This document shows positions 51,924 through 61,521 of a stretch of DNA of 64,000 bases, piece by piece. A program made the translations under genes and the position numbers. Source of the DNA: Sphingomonas sanxanigenens DSM 19645 = NX02 (GTDB taxonomy: Bacteria > Pseudomonadota > Alphaproteobacteria > Sphingomonadales > Sphingomonadaceae). Position 1 is the first letter of the stretch, and every line of letters starts with the position of its first letter. The stretch covers positions 992,001-1,056,000 of the forward strand of contig NZ_CP006644.1 of NCBI RefSeq assembly GCF_000512205.2, in the 5' to 3' direction. The notes beneath the pieces were generated by a model. The model searched no databases. It was not told where the DNA came from and worked only from the letters and a program-made list of their open reading frames with translations.

Positions 51924-54443
51924 GTGAACGCACATCCGACGTCGGTCTTGCCGGGTACGGGGGGCGTGCCGGACCCCGCCGGGCCGCCGCCATCGTCCGA
52001 TGCAGCGCCAGATGCGGGCGCCATCGCCGAACTGCAGCGGTGCTGCGCCGATATCGCCCGCCTCAACGCGATGCCGGCGACATGGACGGGCATGGATCCC
52101 ACCGCGATCGTCGAAGCCATGCTCGACGTGCTGCTCGACATGCTCGGCCTCGATTTCGTCGGGCTGCGCTTCACCGAGATGGTGCATATCTTCATCCGCG
52201 TCGATGCGGGCTACCGCCCGGGCGGCGATCCCGATTTCGTCGGCGGCGCGATCGACGACTGGCTGGCGACCGATCCCGCACCCGGTGCCGCCGCGCTGGC
52301 GCTGGCGGGTGAGGATGTGGCGGTGCTGCCGGTGGCGCTGGGCGAGATCGCCAGCCTGGGCTGGCTGGTCGCCGGATCGCGGCGCGCGGATTTCCCGCGC
52401 GAAACGGAACGGTTGCGGCTGGATGTCGCGGCGGCCCAGCTCAGCCTCGCCTGCCGGGAGGTGCGCGACCTCGCCGACCGCGAGCCGGCCGACACGCGGG
52501 AGGTCCCGCCGACGGGCGATGCGCTGGCCGAGAGCGAATTGCGGCTGAACCTGATCATCAACACGATCCCCGCGATGGCCTGGTCGTCCAAGGCGGATGG
52601 CATGCTGGACTTCTGCAACCAGAACCTGCTCGATTTCGTCGGCTTCCCGGCGGAGGATATCCACGGCCTGGGCTTCTACCGGATCTTCCATCCGGACGAC
52701 ACGCCGGTGCTGCTCGCCGCCTGGCAGGATATCATGGCCTCCAAGCGCGGGCGCGAGGTGGAAGGCCGGATCATCCGCGCGGACGGGGTCTATCGCTGGT
52801 TCACCTTGCGGCAGACCCCGCTGCTCGATGCCGATGGCAATGTCGTCAAATGGTATGGCATCCTGCTCGACATCGAGGACCGCAAGCGCGCCGAGACGGC
52901 GCTGCGCGAAACCGAAGCCGCGTTGCTGGCGAGCGAGCGCAACCTCAACCTGATCATCAACTCGCTGCCGGTGCTGGCCTGGTCCGCACGGCCCGATGGC
53001 AGCGCCGACTTCATCAACCAGCGCTGGCTGGATTATGCCGGGCTGCCGGCGGAACAGATCCTGGGCTGGGGCTTCCTCGATCTCTACCATCCCGATGACG
53101 TGCCGGGGATGATGGAGACGTGGCTCCGCGATCTGGCCGGCGCGAAGCAGACCTTCCTCAAGGGCCGCATCCGCGGCGCCGACGGCGACTATCGCTGGTT
53201 CTATTTCTCGGGCCGCAAGTTCACGGACGCGAACGGCGTGGTCCGCTGGTTCGGCGTCAATGTGGATATCGAGGATCTGCAGCGCGCCGAGGATGCCCTC
53301 AAGGCCAGCGAGGCGGCGCTGAAGGAAAGCGAACGCCGGCTGCAACACATCATCAACACCATCCCCGGGCTGGTCTGGTCGGCGGATGCGGACGGGGCGG
53401 TCGATTTCCTCAGCCAGCAATATCTCGACTATATCGGGATGGATCCCCAATATGCGCTGGGCCCGGGCTGGACGATGGCGATCCATCCCGACGATCGCGG
53501 CCTCCTGATCGATGCGTGGAGCATGGCGCTCGCCACCGGGCGCGGCAACGAGTGCGAGGCGCGGCTGCGCGACGGGGCGGGGGGCTATCGCTGGTTCCTG
53601 TTCCGCGCGAGCCCCTATCACAGCGCGGACGGCGGACGGCCGCACTGGTTCGGCGTCAACATCGACATCGACGATCGCAAGCGCGCGGAAGAGCAACTGC
53701 GCCGCAGCCAGGCCGAGCTCGCGCACGTCACGCGGATGACGACGATGGGCGAACTCGCGGTCTCGATCGCGCATGAGATCAACCAGCCGCTGATGGCGAT
53801 CGTCACCAATGCCGGCACCTGCCTGCGCTGGCTGGAGGATGGCCGCGTCGATATCGCGCAGGCGCGCCAGGCCACCGAGCGTATCGTGCGCGACGGCCAC
53901 CGCGCCGGAGACATCATCGGCAGCATCCGCGCGCTCGCCCGCAAGCTCCCGCCGACGATGGTGGAGATGGACCTCGAACAGGCCATTCGCGAGATCGCCG
54001 AAATGCTGCGGGGCGAACTGCACCGGCGCGGCGTGCAACTGGCGACCGATTTCGCGTCGCCCGCGATCATGGTGATCGGCGATCGAACCCAGCTCCAGCA
54101 GGTCGTCCTCAACCTGATCATGAATGCGGCGGAGGCGATGGCGGGCCGCGCGGAGGGCGAACGCCAGATCGCGGTGCGTGCCGCCGCGGTTGCCGGGGGC
54201 GGAGTCGAGGTCAGCGTCGCCGATAGCGGCACGGGCTTGAGTCCGGGGCTGGGGGATCGCATCTTCGAAGCCTTCTTCAGCACCAAATCCGGGGGAGTCG
54301 GAATGGGGCTTTCGATCTGCCGCTCGATCGTGGATGCCCATGGCGGCCGCATCTGGGCGGCGGCCAACGAGCCGGCGGGCAGCGTTTTCCGCTTCAGCCT
54401 GCCGGCCGCCGGGGAGGGCGATGGGCATGCCGGCCTGCGCTGA
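51924..54443 (+). CDS. Triple-PAS soluble sensor histidine kinase
   Basis: An 839-residue kinase with a GTG start. The first ~190 residues read as a GAF-like region. Three PAS/PAC repeats follow at about 203-325, 335-455 and 468-590; each starts with a near-identical line (LNLIINTIPAMAW, LNLIINSLPVLAW, LQHIINTIPGLVW) and ends DIEDRKRAE or similar. HisKA has H617 in SIAHEINQPL, and the ATPase has N in NLIMNAAEAM and GTGLSPG / GVGMGLSICRS. No membrane helix, so it senses a cytoplasmic signal. It is translated with the FixJ-type regulator next to it. Confidence 0.93.
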   Translation: MNAHPTSVLPGTGGVPDPAGPPPSSDAAPDAGAIAELQRCCADIARLNAMPATWTGMDPTAIVEAMLDVLLDMLGLDFVGLRFTEMVHIFIRVDAGYRPGGDPDFVGGAIDDWLATDPAPGAAALALAGEDVAVLPVALGEIASLGWLVAGSRRADFPRETERLRLDVAAAQLSLACREVRDLADREPADTREVPPTGDALAESELRLNLIINTIPAMAWSSKADGMLDFCNQNLLDFVGFPAEDIHGLGFYRIFHPDDTPVLLAAWQDIMASKRGREVEGRIIRADGVYRWFTLRQTPLLDADGNVVKWYGILLDIEDRKRAETALRETEAALLASERNLNLIINSLPVLAWSARPDGSADFINQRWLDYAGLPAEQILGWGFLDLYHPDDVPGMMETWLRDLAGAKQTFLKGRIRGADGDYRWFYFSGRKFTDANGVVRWFGVNVDIEDLQRAEDALKASEAALKESERRLQHIINTIPGLVWSADADGAVDFLSQQYLDYIGMDPQYALGPGWTMAIHPDDRGLLIDAWSMALATGRGNECEARLRDGAGGYRWFLFRASPYHSADGGRPHWFGVNIDIDDRKRAEEQLRRSQAELAHVTRMTTMGELAVSIAHEINQPLMAIVTNAGTCLRWLEDGRVDIAQARQATERIVRDGHRAGDIIGSIRALARKLPPTMVEMDLEQAIREIAEMLRGELHRRGVQLATDFASPAIMVIGDRTQLQQVVLNLIMNAAEAMAGRAEGERQIAVRAAAVAGGGVEVSVADSGTGLSPGLGDRIFEAFFSTKSGGVGMGLSICRSIVDAHGGRIWAAANEPAGSVFRFSLPAAGEGDGHAGLR

Positions 54444-55092
54444 AAGCGACGCGCCGACCGTCGTCGTGATCGACGACGACGAAAGCGTGCGCGAGGCGCT
54501 GGGCGGGCTGTTCCTGTCGGTCGGGCTCGCCACCGAAAGCTATGGATCGGTGCAGGCCTATCTCGCCGCCGACCGGCCCGATCGCGCCGGCTGCCTCGTG
54601 CTCGATATCCGGTTGCCGGGGCGCAGCGGCCTCGAATTCCAGGAAGCGCTGGCGCGTGCGGATACGCGGCAGTCGGTCGTGCTGATCAGCGCGCATGTCG
54701 ATGTCCAGATGGCGGTGCGCGCGATGAAGGCGGGCGCGGTCGACGTGCTGACCAAGCCGGTGCGCGAGGAGGATCTGCTGGAAGCCGTCCATCGCGCGAT
54801 CGCGGCGGACGGGATGCGGCGCAGCGAGGCCGAACGCAACGCTGCGGTGCGCGCGCGCTATGCGATGCTGACCGAGCGGGAGCGGCAGATCATGGCGCTG
54901 GTCACCAGCGGGCTGCTCAACAAGCAGATCGCCAACGAGGTGGGCATCGCCGAGGCGACGGTGAAGCTCCACCGCGGCCATGTGATGCGCAAGATGGCCG
55001 CGGATTCGGTGGCCGATCTGGTCCGCATGACCGACCTGCTCGGCCCCGGCTGTGCGGCAGCCGCGGCCGATCCGGTGGTGGCCGGCCGCTGA
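54421..55092 (+). CDS. FixJ-type response regulator
   Basis: A 223-residue regulator: receiver with D18-20 acid pocket and D62 (VLDIRLPG) as phosphorylation site, and K in LTKPVREEDLL; then a LuxR-type helix-turn-helix (LTERERQIMALVTSGLLNKQIANEVGIAEATVKLHRGHVMRKM). Its start overlaps the kinase by 23 nt, so the two form one signalling pair. FixJ-type regulators often bind dyads in alphaproteobacteria; the TCGACnTTGGTCGA sites nearby are the natural candidates. Targets are inferred only. Confidence 0.93.
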   Translation: MGMPACAESDAPTVVVIDDDESVREALGGLFLSVGLATESYGSVQAYLAADRPDRAGCLVLDIRLPGRSGLEFQEALARADTRQSVVLISAHVDVQMAVRAMKAGAVDVLTKPVREEDLLEAVHRAIAADGMRRSEAERNAAVRARYAMLTERERQIMALVTSGLLNKQIANEVGIAEATVKLHRGHVMRKMAADSVADLVRMTDLLGPGCAAAAADPVVAGR

Positions 55093-55150
55093 TGCCGGCG
55101 CCGACGGCTGCCGGCTTGTGCGGTGCAGCAAAGCCCGCCATGCAGCGCCG

Positions 55151-55477
55151 ATGGATATTCCCGGCCTCTACACGCGGTTGATTCTGTGGATCGGTGACGG
55201 CACCGGTCTTTCCGACACCGTCCTCCACATCCACGCCGGCTTGGCGATGCTGATGCTCGGCCGGATGGTCACGCGCCGCGGGCTCGGCACCTTCGTGCCG
55301 CTGTGGTTCGTCGTCGCCGCGGAGGCGGCGAACGAGATCATGGACCGGCTGCACTACGGATCGTGGCGCTGGCCGGACACGACCTCGGACATCATCCATA
55401 CCCTGTTCTGGCCCACGGTGATCTGCATCGGCATCCGCCTGCGCCCCCTCTCCGGGCAGCGCGCGCGGCGGCGGTGA
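55151..55477 (+). CDS. Small membrane protein of unknown function
   Basis: A 108-residue membrane protein from the ATG at 55151. Three hydrophobic segments are visible (VLHIHAGLAMLMLGRMV, GTFVPLWFVVAAEAANEIMD, and IIHTLFWPTVICIGIRLRP). Charged and aromatic residues (DRLHYGSWRWPDTTSDIIH) between the second and third are conserved-looking, with two histidines that could bind metal. No named family comes to mind. It follows the FixJ-type regulator by 58 nt on the same strand and might be in its transcript. Confidence 0.65.
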   Translation: MDIPGLYTRLILWIGDGTGLSDTVLHIHAGLAMLMLGRMVTRRGLGTFVPLWFVVAAEAANEIMDRLHYGSWRWPDTTSDIIHTLFWPTVICIGIRLRPLSGQRARRR

Positions 55478-55489
55478 AGCGACAATATT

Positions 55490-55514
55490 CCTCCCCGGCG
55501 CGTCGCGCGGGGAG
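55490..55514. repeat. Dispersed CTCCCCGGCG palindrome, shortened
   Basis: CTCCCC at 55491-55496 and GGGGAG at 55509-55514 with a CG-rich centre; 13 nt past the membrane protein gene. Copy of the same repeat family and a likely 3' terminator. Confidence 0.45.
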
Positions 55515-55631
55515 CAAACTCGCCGACGCATCCTGCAGGATCGGGCAAGTTTATTGAGGTTTCCGGCATTCGGATCCACGCGCCCTGCCCTTAGCCTGCT
55601 GAGGCCCAGCCAAGCGAGGTCAGTGCGTATC

Positions 55632-56933
55632 ATGGCGATGACTGCCGAACTTTCATTGCCCGATCGACAGGATCGGCCGCACGCCGCCGGCGGGCGCTCC
55701 GGACTGCGGTCGGGCGCCATGCTTTTTGCGCTGTTCCTGGTCAGCGCCTTTGCCCAGATCGACCGGATCCTTCCCTTCATCCTCGCGGAATCGATCAAGG
55801 CGGAACTGTCGCTCAGCGATACCCAGATGGGGTTGATCACCGGCGTCGCCTTCGCGATCTGCTACACCGTCTTCTCGCTGCCGCTGGCGCGGGCGTCCGA
55901 TCGTGGTTCGCCACGCTTCGTGCTGATCGCCTGCATGCTGGTGTGGAGCGCGATGACCGCGCTCGGCGGGCTGGCGACGGGGTTTCTCTTCCTCGCCTTC
56001 ACGCGCTTCGGCGTCGCGCTGGGGGAGGCGGGTGCGGTGCCCGCCGGCCATGCGCTGATCGCGCGCAGGATCCGGCCGGAGCGCCGCGGGCTGGCGATCG
56101 GCATCTTCTCGATGGGCATTCCGCTGGGCACGATGGCCGGGTTCGGGATCGGCGGCGCGATCGACGACACGCTGGGCTGGCGCGTCGCGCTGGTCGGCGC
56201 CGGCGCGATCGGCGGGCTGATCGCGTTCTTCGTCTGGCTTGTCGCCGGGCCGACGCCGCCGGCGCGGCGCGCGCCCGCCGGCGCCACATCCTTCCTGCGC
56301 TCGAGCCTCGACCTGCTGGCATCGCAGCCGTTCCGCTGGCTGTTCATCGCTGCGATCGTCGTCGGCTTCGCCGCAGGGCCCTTCTATGTCTTCGCGCCGC
56401 CCTTTCTGATCCGCACCTTCGGCTACAGCGCCGGTGAGGCCGGGCTGGCGTTCGGCCTGCTGCAAGGTGCGATGGGCATCGCCGGCACCCTGCTGGGCGG
56501 TCGCGGCTTCGACCGGGCGGTCAGGACCGGGCGTGGCGGCATGCTCCGCAAGCCCGCCATCCTTTTCCTGTTCGCCGCCGTCACGACTACGGCGGCGTTG
56601 TTCTCGCCCATCGGCTGGGTCTCGATCGCGCTGCTGGTGCCGGCCATGTTCTCCTTCGCCTATATGCTGCCCTGGGCGTTCGGCACCGCCCATCGCGTCG
56701 CCGGGCCGGGCAGGGAGGCGATGGCCTCCAGCCTCGGCATGGTCGGTTCCAGCCTGTTGGGGCCGGCGTTCGGGCCGCTGTTCGTGGGCATCGTCAGCGA
56801 TGCGGCGACTGCTGCGGACATTCCCAACGGCCTCGCGCTCGGGCTGCTGATCGTGCCCGCGGCCAGCGCACTCGCGGGGCTCGTCTATCTGATCGCCGAC
56901 CGACGGCTCGCGGCCATGCCCCCGCAGGGCTGA
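55632..56933 (+). CDS. MFS transporter, spinster-like
   Basis: A 433-residue 12-helix major facilitator. Motif A is visible (LPLARASDRGSPRFVLIACMLVWS) and the N-terminal helix reads FALFLVSAFAQIDRILPFILAESIKAELSLSDTQMGLITG, like the Spinster/hexuronate families. The substrate is unknown; relatives in sphingomonads are often beside catabolic genes, but here neighbours give no clue. GAGGT lies 11 nt before the start at 55632; 55638 is possible. It lies upstream of the MipA gene and two hairpins. Confidence 0.9.
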   Translation: MAMTAELSLPDRQDRPHAAGGRSGLRSGAMLFALFLVSAFAQIDRILPFILAESIKAELSLSDTQMGLITGVAFAICYTVFSLPLARASDRGSPRFVLIACMLVWSAMTALGGLATGFLFLAFTRFGVALGEAGAVPAGHALIARRIRPERRGLAIGIFSMGIPLGTMAGFGIGGAIDDTLGWRVALVGAGAIGGLIAFFVWLVAGPTPPARRAPAGATSFLRSSLDLLASQPFRWLFIAAIVVGFAAGPFYVFAPPFLIRTFGYSAGEAGLAFGLLQGAMGIAGTLLGGRGFDRAVRTGRGGMLRKPAILFLFAAVTTTAALFSPIGWVSIALLVPAMFSFAYMLPWAFGTAHRVAGPGREAMASSLGMVGSSLLGPAFGPLFVGIVSDAATAADIPNGLALGLLIVPAASALAGLVYLIADRRLAAMPPQG

Positions 56934-56951
56934 GCCCCCGCCAATCCGTTT

Positions 56952-56986
56952 CGGATCGGACAAGCGCCCTCTTCTTGCCCGATCCG
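56952..56986 (+). terminator. Hairpin after the MFS gene
   Basis: CGGATCGG-A-CAAG (56952-56964) pairs with CTTG-C-CCGATCCG (56974-56986) around CGCCCTCTT. A 12-bp stem with one mismatch, 18 nt past the stop; no T-run. Confidence 0.55.
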
Positions 56987-57026
56987 GTCGGAGGCTGCCG
57001 GACACCCCCTCGCGGGCGGCCTCCAT

Positions 57027-57071
57027 GGCCACCGAAGGCCAAGCCCGAACCCCCGGGCGCCTTCGGTGGCC
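57027..57071 (+). promoter_or_regulatory. Long leader hairpin before the MipA gene
   Basis: GGCCACCGAAGGC (57027-57039) and GCCTTCGGTGGCC (57059-57071) form a perfect 13-bp stem; the loop holds an inner GCCCG/CGGGC pair. It ends 32 nt before the MipA start and could be an attenuator, a processing or stability element, or the end of the MFS transcript. Confidence 0.55.
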
Positions 57072-57103
57072 GCACATACCCCCCACCACAAGGATGATCG
57101 ACG

Positions 57104-57895
57104 ATGCGCATAATTCTTCCGGCCCTGCTTGCCTGCACCATGCTGCTGCCCGACGCCGCCCGCGCCCAGCAGGCGGCCCCCGATGATGCGGCGCATGGCA
57201 TGGTCGCGATCGGCGCCGGCGTGGTCCCCGACTATGACGGCGCCAGCGACGTCCGCCCCGTGCCCTTCGCGCTGGCGGACATACGCTGGCGCGGCGTGAG
57301 CTTCGAGATCCGCGGGTTGCGCGCGCGGGTCGATCTCGCATCCGACGCGCGGCTGGCGATCGGCCCCGTCATCGGGCCGCGCATGTCGCGCAAGGATGTC
57401 GACGGCCCGGTCGGGCTGCTGCCCGAGATCGACATGGCGGTCGAGGCGGGCGGCTATGTCGGCTACCGGTTCGGCGGTGACGAATTCGGGCAGGGCAGCG
57501 TGCAGATGGAAGTGTCGCTGCTCCACGATATCTCCGGCACCTATGACGGGCTGGTCGCGACCGCGAACGCCAGCTACGCCGCGATCCGCCGGCCGGACAT
57601 GATGCTGTCGCTCGACGTGCAGACGAGCTGGGCCAACCGGGATTATACGCGCACCTATTTCGGCGTCACATCCGCCGACGCCGCGGTGAGCGGGCTTGCC
57701 GCCTACCGGCCGGGCTCCGGCTTCAGGGATGTCGGCGCGGGGCTGACCGCGGGCTATTGGTTCGATCGCCATTTCGGCGTGATCGGCCGCGCCGGCGCGA
57801 CCTATCTGGTCGGCGACGCGGCGGACAGCCCCATCACCGACGACGGGAGCCGCTGGCAGCCCACCGCCGGCCTCGCGCTTTCCTACCGCTTCTGA
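57104..57895 (+). CDS. MipA/OmpV-family outer membrane protein
   Basis: A 263-residue outer membrane barrel. A signal peptide ends ARAQQ, and the first strand reads GMVAIGAGVVPDYDGASDVRPVPFALADIRWRGVSFEIRG, which is the MipA/OmpV start. Strands alternate to the end, closing with the terminal aromatic WQPTAGLALSYRF. MipA members bridge MltA and PBP1B in Escherichia coli; OmpV members act in osmotic or metal responses, so the role here is open. AAGGA lies 8 nt before the ATG. It is convergent with groEL. Confidence 0.9.
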   Translation: MRIILPALLACTMLLPDAARAQQAAPDDAAHGMVAIGAGVVPDYDGASDVRPVPFALADIRWRGVSFEIRGLRARVDLASDARLAIGPVIGPRMSRKDVDGPVGLLPEIDMAVEAGGYVGYRFGGDEFGQGSVQMEVSLLHDISGTYDGLVATANASYAAIRRPDMMLSLDVQTSWANRDYTRTYFGVTSADAAVSGLAAYRPGSGFRDVGAGLTAGYWFDRHFGVIGRAGATYLVGDAADSPITDDGSRWQPTAGLALSYRF

Positions 57896-57945
57896 CGCGC
57901 CGGCAGCAGGCATCCGCCGGCCGGCGATGCTTCGCATCGGACGAA

Positions 57946-57974
57946 GCGGGGCCGGCGTCCGTCGCCGGCCCCGC
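57946..57974. terminator. Bidirectional terminator, MipA/groEL
   Basis: GCGGGGCCGGCG (57946-57957), TCCGT, CGCCGGCCCCGC (57963-57974): a perfect 12-bp stem between the two convergent genes, 8 nt before the groEL stop codon position. A smaller GATGC-TTC-GCATC hairpin precedes it near 57925. Confidence 0.65.
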
Positions 57975-57981
57975 ACGGCCA

Positions 57982-59610
<1,629 letters not shown>

Positions 59611-59658
59611 CTACTCCTTTCCTTGACCTTTCTGATTGCTTGCGAAACGGGCGGCCGA

Positions 59659-59973
59659 TCAGGCGGCCTGCTTGAGCGGAACGACGGTGTCGATCACGCC
59701 GAGGATGTCGCTCTCCTTCATGATCAGCAGATCCTCGCCGCCGATCTTGACCTCGGTGCCTGACCATTTGCCGAACAGGATGCGGTCTCCCACCTCGACC
59801 GAGAGCGCGACGAGCTGGCCGTCGTCGGTGCGCGCGCCGGGTCCGACGGCGACGACCTCGCCTTCCTGCGGCTTTTCCTTGGCGGTATCCGGGATGATGA
59901 TGCCGCCCGAGGTCTTCTCCTCGGCTTCGATGCGGCGGACGACCACACGGTCGTGCAAGGGGCGGAAATGCAT
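59659..59973 (-). CDS. groES: Co-chaperonin GroES
   Basis: A 104-residue GroES from the ATG at 59973, which has TGGAGG 7 nt upstream. It opens [29 protein letters not shown] with the mobile loop ([23 protein letters not shown]) and closes with [13 protein letters not shown]. It caps the GroEL cage. It is the first gene of a two-gene operon; the leader holds a 16-bp palindrome and, upstream of a possible promoter, a CIRCE element. Confidence 0.96.
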   Translation of the reverse strand: MHFRPLHDRVVVRRIEAEEKTSGGIIIPDTAKEKPQEGEVVAVGPGARTDDGQLVALSVEVGDRILFGKWSGTEVKIGGEDLLIMKESDILGVIDTVVPLKQAA

Positions 59974-60014
59974 GGCAAAACCTCCAGTTGCATAACATGA
60001 TGTGATTGCCCCCG

Positions 60015-60030
60015 CCGTTCGATCGAACGG
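60015..60030 (-). promoter_or_regulatory. 16-bp perfect palindrome in the groES leader
   Basis: CCGTTCGATCGAACGG, extended by flanking C and G runs, 42 nt before the groES start. On the transcript it should form a strong hairpin, perhaps affecting mRNA stability or heat response. Confidence 0.55.
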
Positions 60031-60048
60031 GGGGCTGTACCGGAAATT

Positions 60049-60073
60049 AAAACGCTGCCTGCGTCGGTTCAAG
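60049..60073 (-). promoter_or_regulatory. Possible groES promoter
   Basis: On the minus strand CTTGAAC (60073-60067) could be a -35 and TTTAAT around 60050 a -10, placed between the CIRCE site and the leader palindrome. The spacing is about 16-17 nt. Tentative. Confidence 0.35.
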
Positions 60074-60080
60074 AGAAAAA

Positions 60081-60107
60081 TTGGCACTCACATGCGCTGA
60101 GTGCCAA
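60081..60107. promoter_or_regulatory. CIRCE element (HrcA operator)
   Basis: TTGGCACTC (60081-60089), 9 nt, GAGTGCCAA (60099-60107). This has the exact 9-9-9 structure of the CIRCE operator (consensus TTAGCACTC) with a balanced A-to-G change in both arms. It lies upstream of groES, 108 nt from its start, and predicts repression by HrcA. Confidence 0.88.
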
Positions 60108-60233
60108 CGAGATCGCCGGAGCGGCCTTTCAGGTGCATTTTCCTCTTGACGCGACTCATGGCCGTTCCAAAATTCGAGCGGCGGCGTCGCGCCGCACCGG
60201 GACAATGCGACATCTGCAAAGGAGGTAACGGCC

Positions 60234-60467
60234 ATGTCGCTGCCATTTTGCCGCTTTCTGCACCCCTTCGACGTTGCGCGCCATCCGAGCCTCGAGCCGG
60301 AAGTGAAGCGCGCCATCCTGGCCTCATGGGCATCCGACCGCTCCGCCGTGGAGGACGAGCCCGCCATGCGCAAACCGCCCGGCGCCCGCCAGGCCGTGCC
60401 GGTCGATGACGTCTTCGCGGCCATGCGGGCGCTGGACGGACGCCCGGACGACGCACGGCTGCAATGA
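60234..60467 (+). CDS. Small conserved hypothetical protein upstream of usg
   Basis: A 77-residue protein. A strong AAAGGAGG lies 8 nt before its ATG. The pattern LEPEVKRAILASWASDRSAVEDEPAMRKPPGARQAVPVDDVFAAMRALD is one I recognise only as a conserved alphaproteobacterial hypothetical. Its stop overlaps the usg start by 4 nt. It is divergent from groES across the CIRCE site, so it may be heat-induced too. Function unknown. Confidence 0.7.
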   Translation: MSLPFCRFLHPFDVARHPSLEPEVKRAILASWASDRSAVEDEPAMRKPPGARQAVPVDDVFAAMRALDGRPDDARLQ

Positions 60468-60733
60468 TCGATCGCGCGCTGATGGTCCGGCTCGAGGGCT
60501 ATGGCCTGACGACGGCGGAGATCCATTATTATCGGCCCGATGCGCCGTCGCTGCTGAACCTGTTCGTCTGGCAGGACTATGATCTGGCGCCGGACTTTCC
60601 GGTGCTGTTCGATTTCATCGACTATTGGAACCGAGGGATCGAGGGCGCGCTGCACTCCATCCGCATCGTTCACGACCAGTTGGTCCGGCCGGCGGAATGG
60701 CGTGCCGCGCGCGGAGATTTCCGTCTCGGCTGA
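60464..60733 (+). CDS. usg: Usg-family protein
   Basis: An 89-residue Usg-like protein. The match to the family is clear: TAEIHYYRPDAPSLLNLFVWQDYDLAPDFPVLFDFIDYWNRGIEGALHSIRIVH. Usg was first noted upstream of the trpFBA genes in Caulobacter; its biochemical function is unknown. Here the trp genes are absent; it instead forms an overlapping pair with the 77-residue gene before it and is placed among heat-shock genes. Confidence 0.88.
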   Translation: MIDRALMVRLEGYGLTTAEIHYYRPDAPSLLNLFVWQDYDLAPDFPVLFDFIDYWNRGIEGALHSIRIVHDQLVRPAEWRAARGDFRLG

Positions 60734-60739
60734 AGCCGC

Positions 60740-60789
60740 ATGCGCGAAGGCCCGCCGCCCCGTCTTCGGAACAGCGGGCCTCCGCGCAT
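60740..60789 (+). terminator. usg terminator
   Basis: ATGCGCG-A-AGGCCCGC (60740-60755) pairs with GCGGGCCT-C-CGCGCAT (60774-60789), a 15-bp stem with one mismatch, followed by CTGTTTCG. It begins 7 nt after the usg stop. Confidence 0.7.
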
Positions 60790-60822
60790 CTGTTTCGCTC
60801 TCGGCAGTCCGGAAAAGGGCAT

Positions 60823-60859
60823 GGCTTGCCGGCCCGCCCGAAGGCGTCGCCGGCAAGCC
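60823..60859 (-). terminator. Hsp20 terminator
   Basis: GGCTTGCCGGC (60823-60833) and GCCGGCAAGCC (60849-60859), a perfect 11-bp stem. On the minus strand it is followed by ATGCCCTTTTCC, and it starts 16 nt after the hsp20 stop. Confidence 0.7.
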
Positions 60860-60874
60860 ACGCATGTCGAAGGA

Positions 60875-61354
60875 TCAGGCCGCTTCGAGCGCCCTGTCCC
60901 TCGCCGCCCCGGTCCGGTCATGGGCAGCCGTGCTGCTGCCGATCTCGATCCGGCGGGGCTTCATCGCCTCGGGCACGACGCGCTTCAGCGCGATGCTGAG
61001 CAGGCCATGGTCGAAGCTGGCCGCGCCCACCTCGATATGGTCGGCAAGCTGGAACCGCCGCTCGAACGCGCGCGTGGCGATGCCGCGATGCAGATACTCG
61101 CCCGAGCCGTCTTCGTCGGGACGCTTGCCGGTGACGGTGAGCAGGTTCTGCTGCGCGACCACCTCGATCTCGTCGGGGCGGAAGCCGGCGACCGCGAGCG
61201 TGATCCGATAGCTGTCCTCGCCCTCCTTCAGGATGTCGAAGGGCGGATAGCCATCGGCAATGTCGCTGCGCATGCCGGTTTCAAGCAGATCGAAAAGGCG
61301 GTCGAAGCCGACCGTGGAACGCCGATAGGGCGTGAAGTCGAAGTTCGTTCTCAT
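60875..61354 (-). CDS. Small heat-shock protein, Hsp20/alpha-crystallin family
   Basis: A 159-residue small heat-shock protein. The N-terminal arm has FDFTPYRRSTVGFDRLFDLLE, as in IbpA, and the crystallin domain covers about 30-130 (PPFDILKEGEDSYRITLAVAGFRPDEIEVVAQQNLLTVTGK ... GIATRAFERRFQLADHIEVGAASFDHGLLSIALKRVVPEA). The C-terminal anchor has PRRIEI. It holds unfolding proteins for DnaK. AGGAGG lies 8 nt before the ATG at 61354. Its position near groESL makes a local stress group. Confidence 0.94.
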   Translation of the reverse strand: MRTNFDFTPYRRSTVGFDRLFDLLETGMRSDIADGYPPFDILKEGEDSYRITLAVAGFRPDEIEVVAQQNLLTVTGKRPDEDGSGEYLHRGIATRAFERRFQLADHIEVGAASFDHGLLSIALKRVVPEAMKPRRIEIGSSTAAHDRTGAARDRALEAA

Positions 61355-61392
61355 CACCAAATCCTCCTCGTGAAGCGATCTGGGCATGAGCT

Positions 61393-61416
61393 GCGCCGGT
61401 AACGGAGAGCCGGCGC
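61393..61416 (-). terminator. Weak hairpin between GNAT and hsp20
   Basis: GCGCCGG (61393-61399) and CCGGCGC (61410-61416), a 7-bp stem in the 167-nt gap between the two minus-strand genes, upstream of hsp20; could end the upstream transcript. Confidence 0.35.
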
Positions 61417-61521
61417 CCTCTATGTCCCACCGGACCCGAACAAGGCGCCCGGCACGGGTGAAATAGTCGCGTCAACGGTCGATTCAAGGCCGCTCGCGTT
61501 CGACGGAGGCCTATCCGTCGT

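Noticed and set aside
51732-54533. A 933-codon minus-strand frame opposite the histidine kinase
   Set aside because: The kinase has H617, three PAS repeats and ATPase motifs; the opposite frame has none.
60146-60175. A heat-shock sigma promoter for the 77-residue gene (CTTGAC and a distant CCAAAAT)
   Set aside because: The -35 is reasonable but the -10 is poor; not enough to list as a feature.
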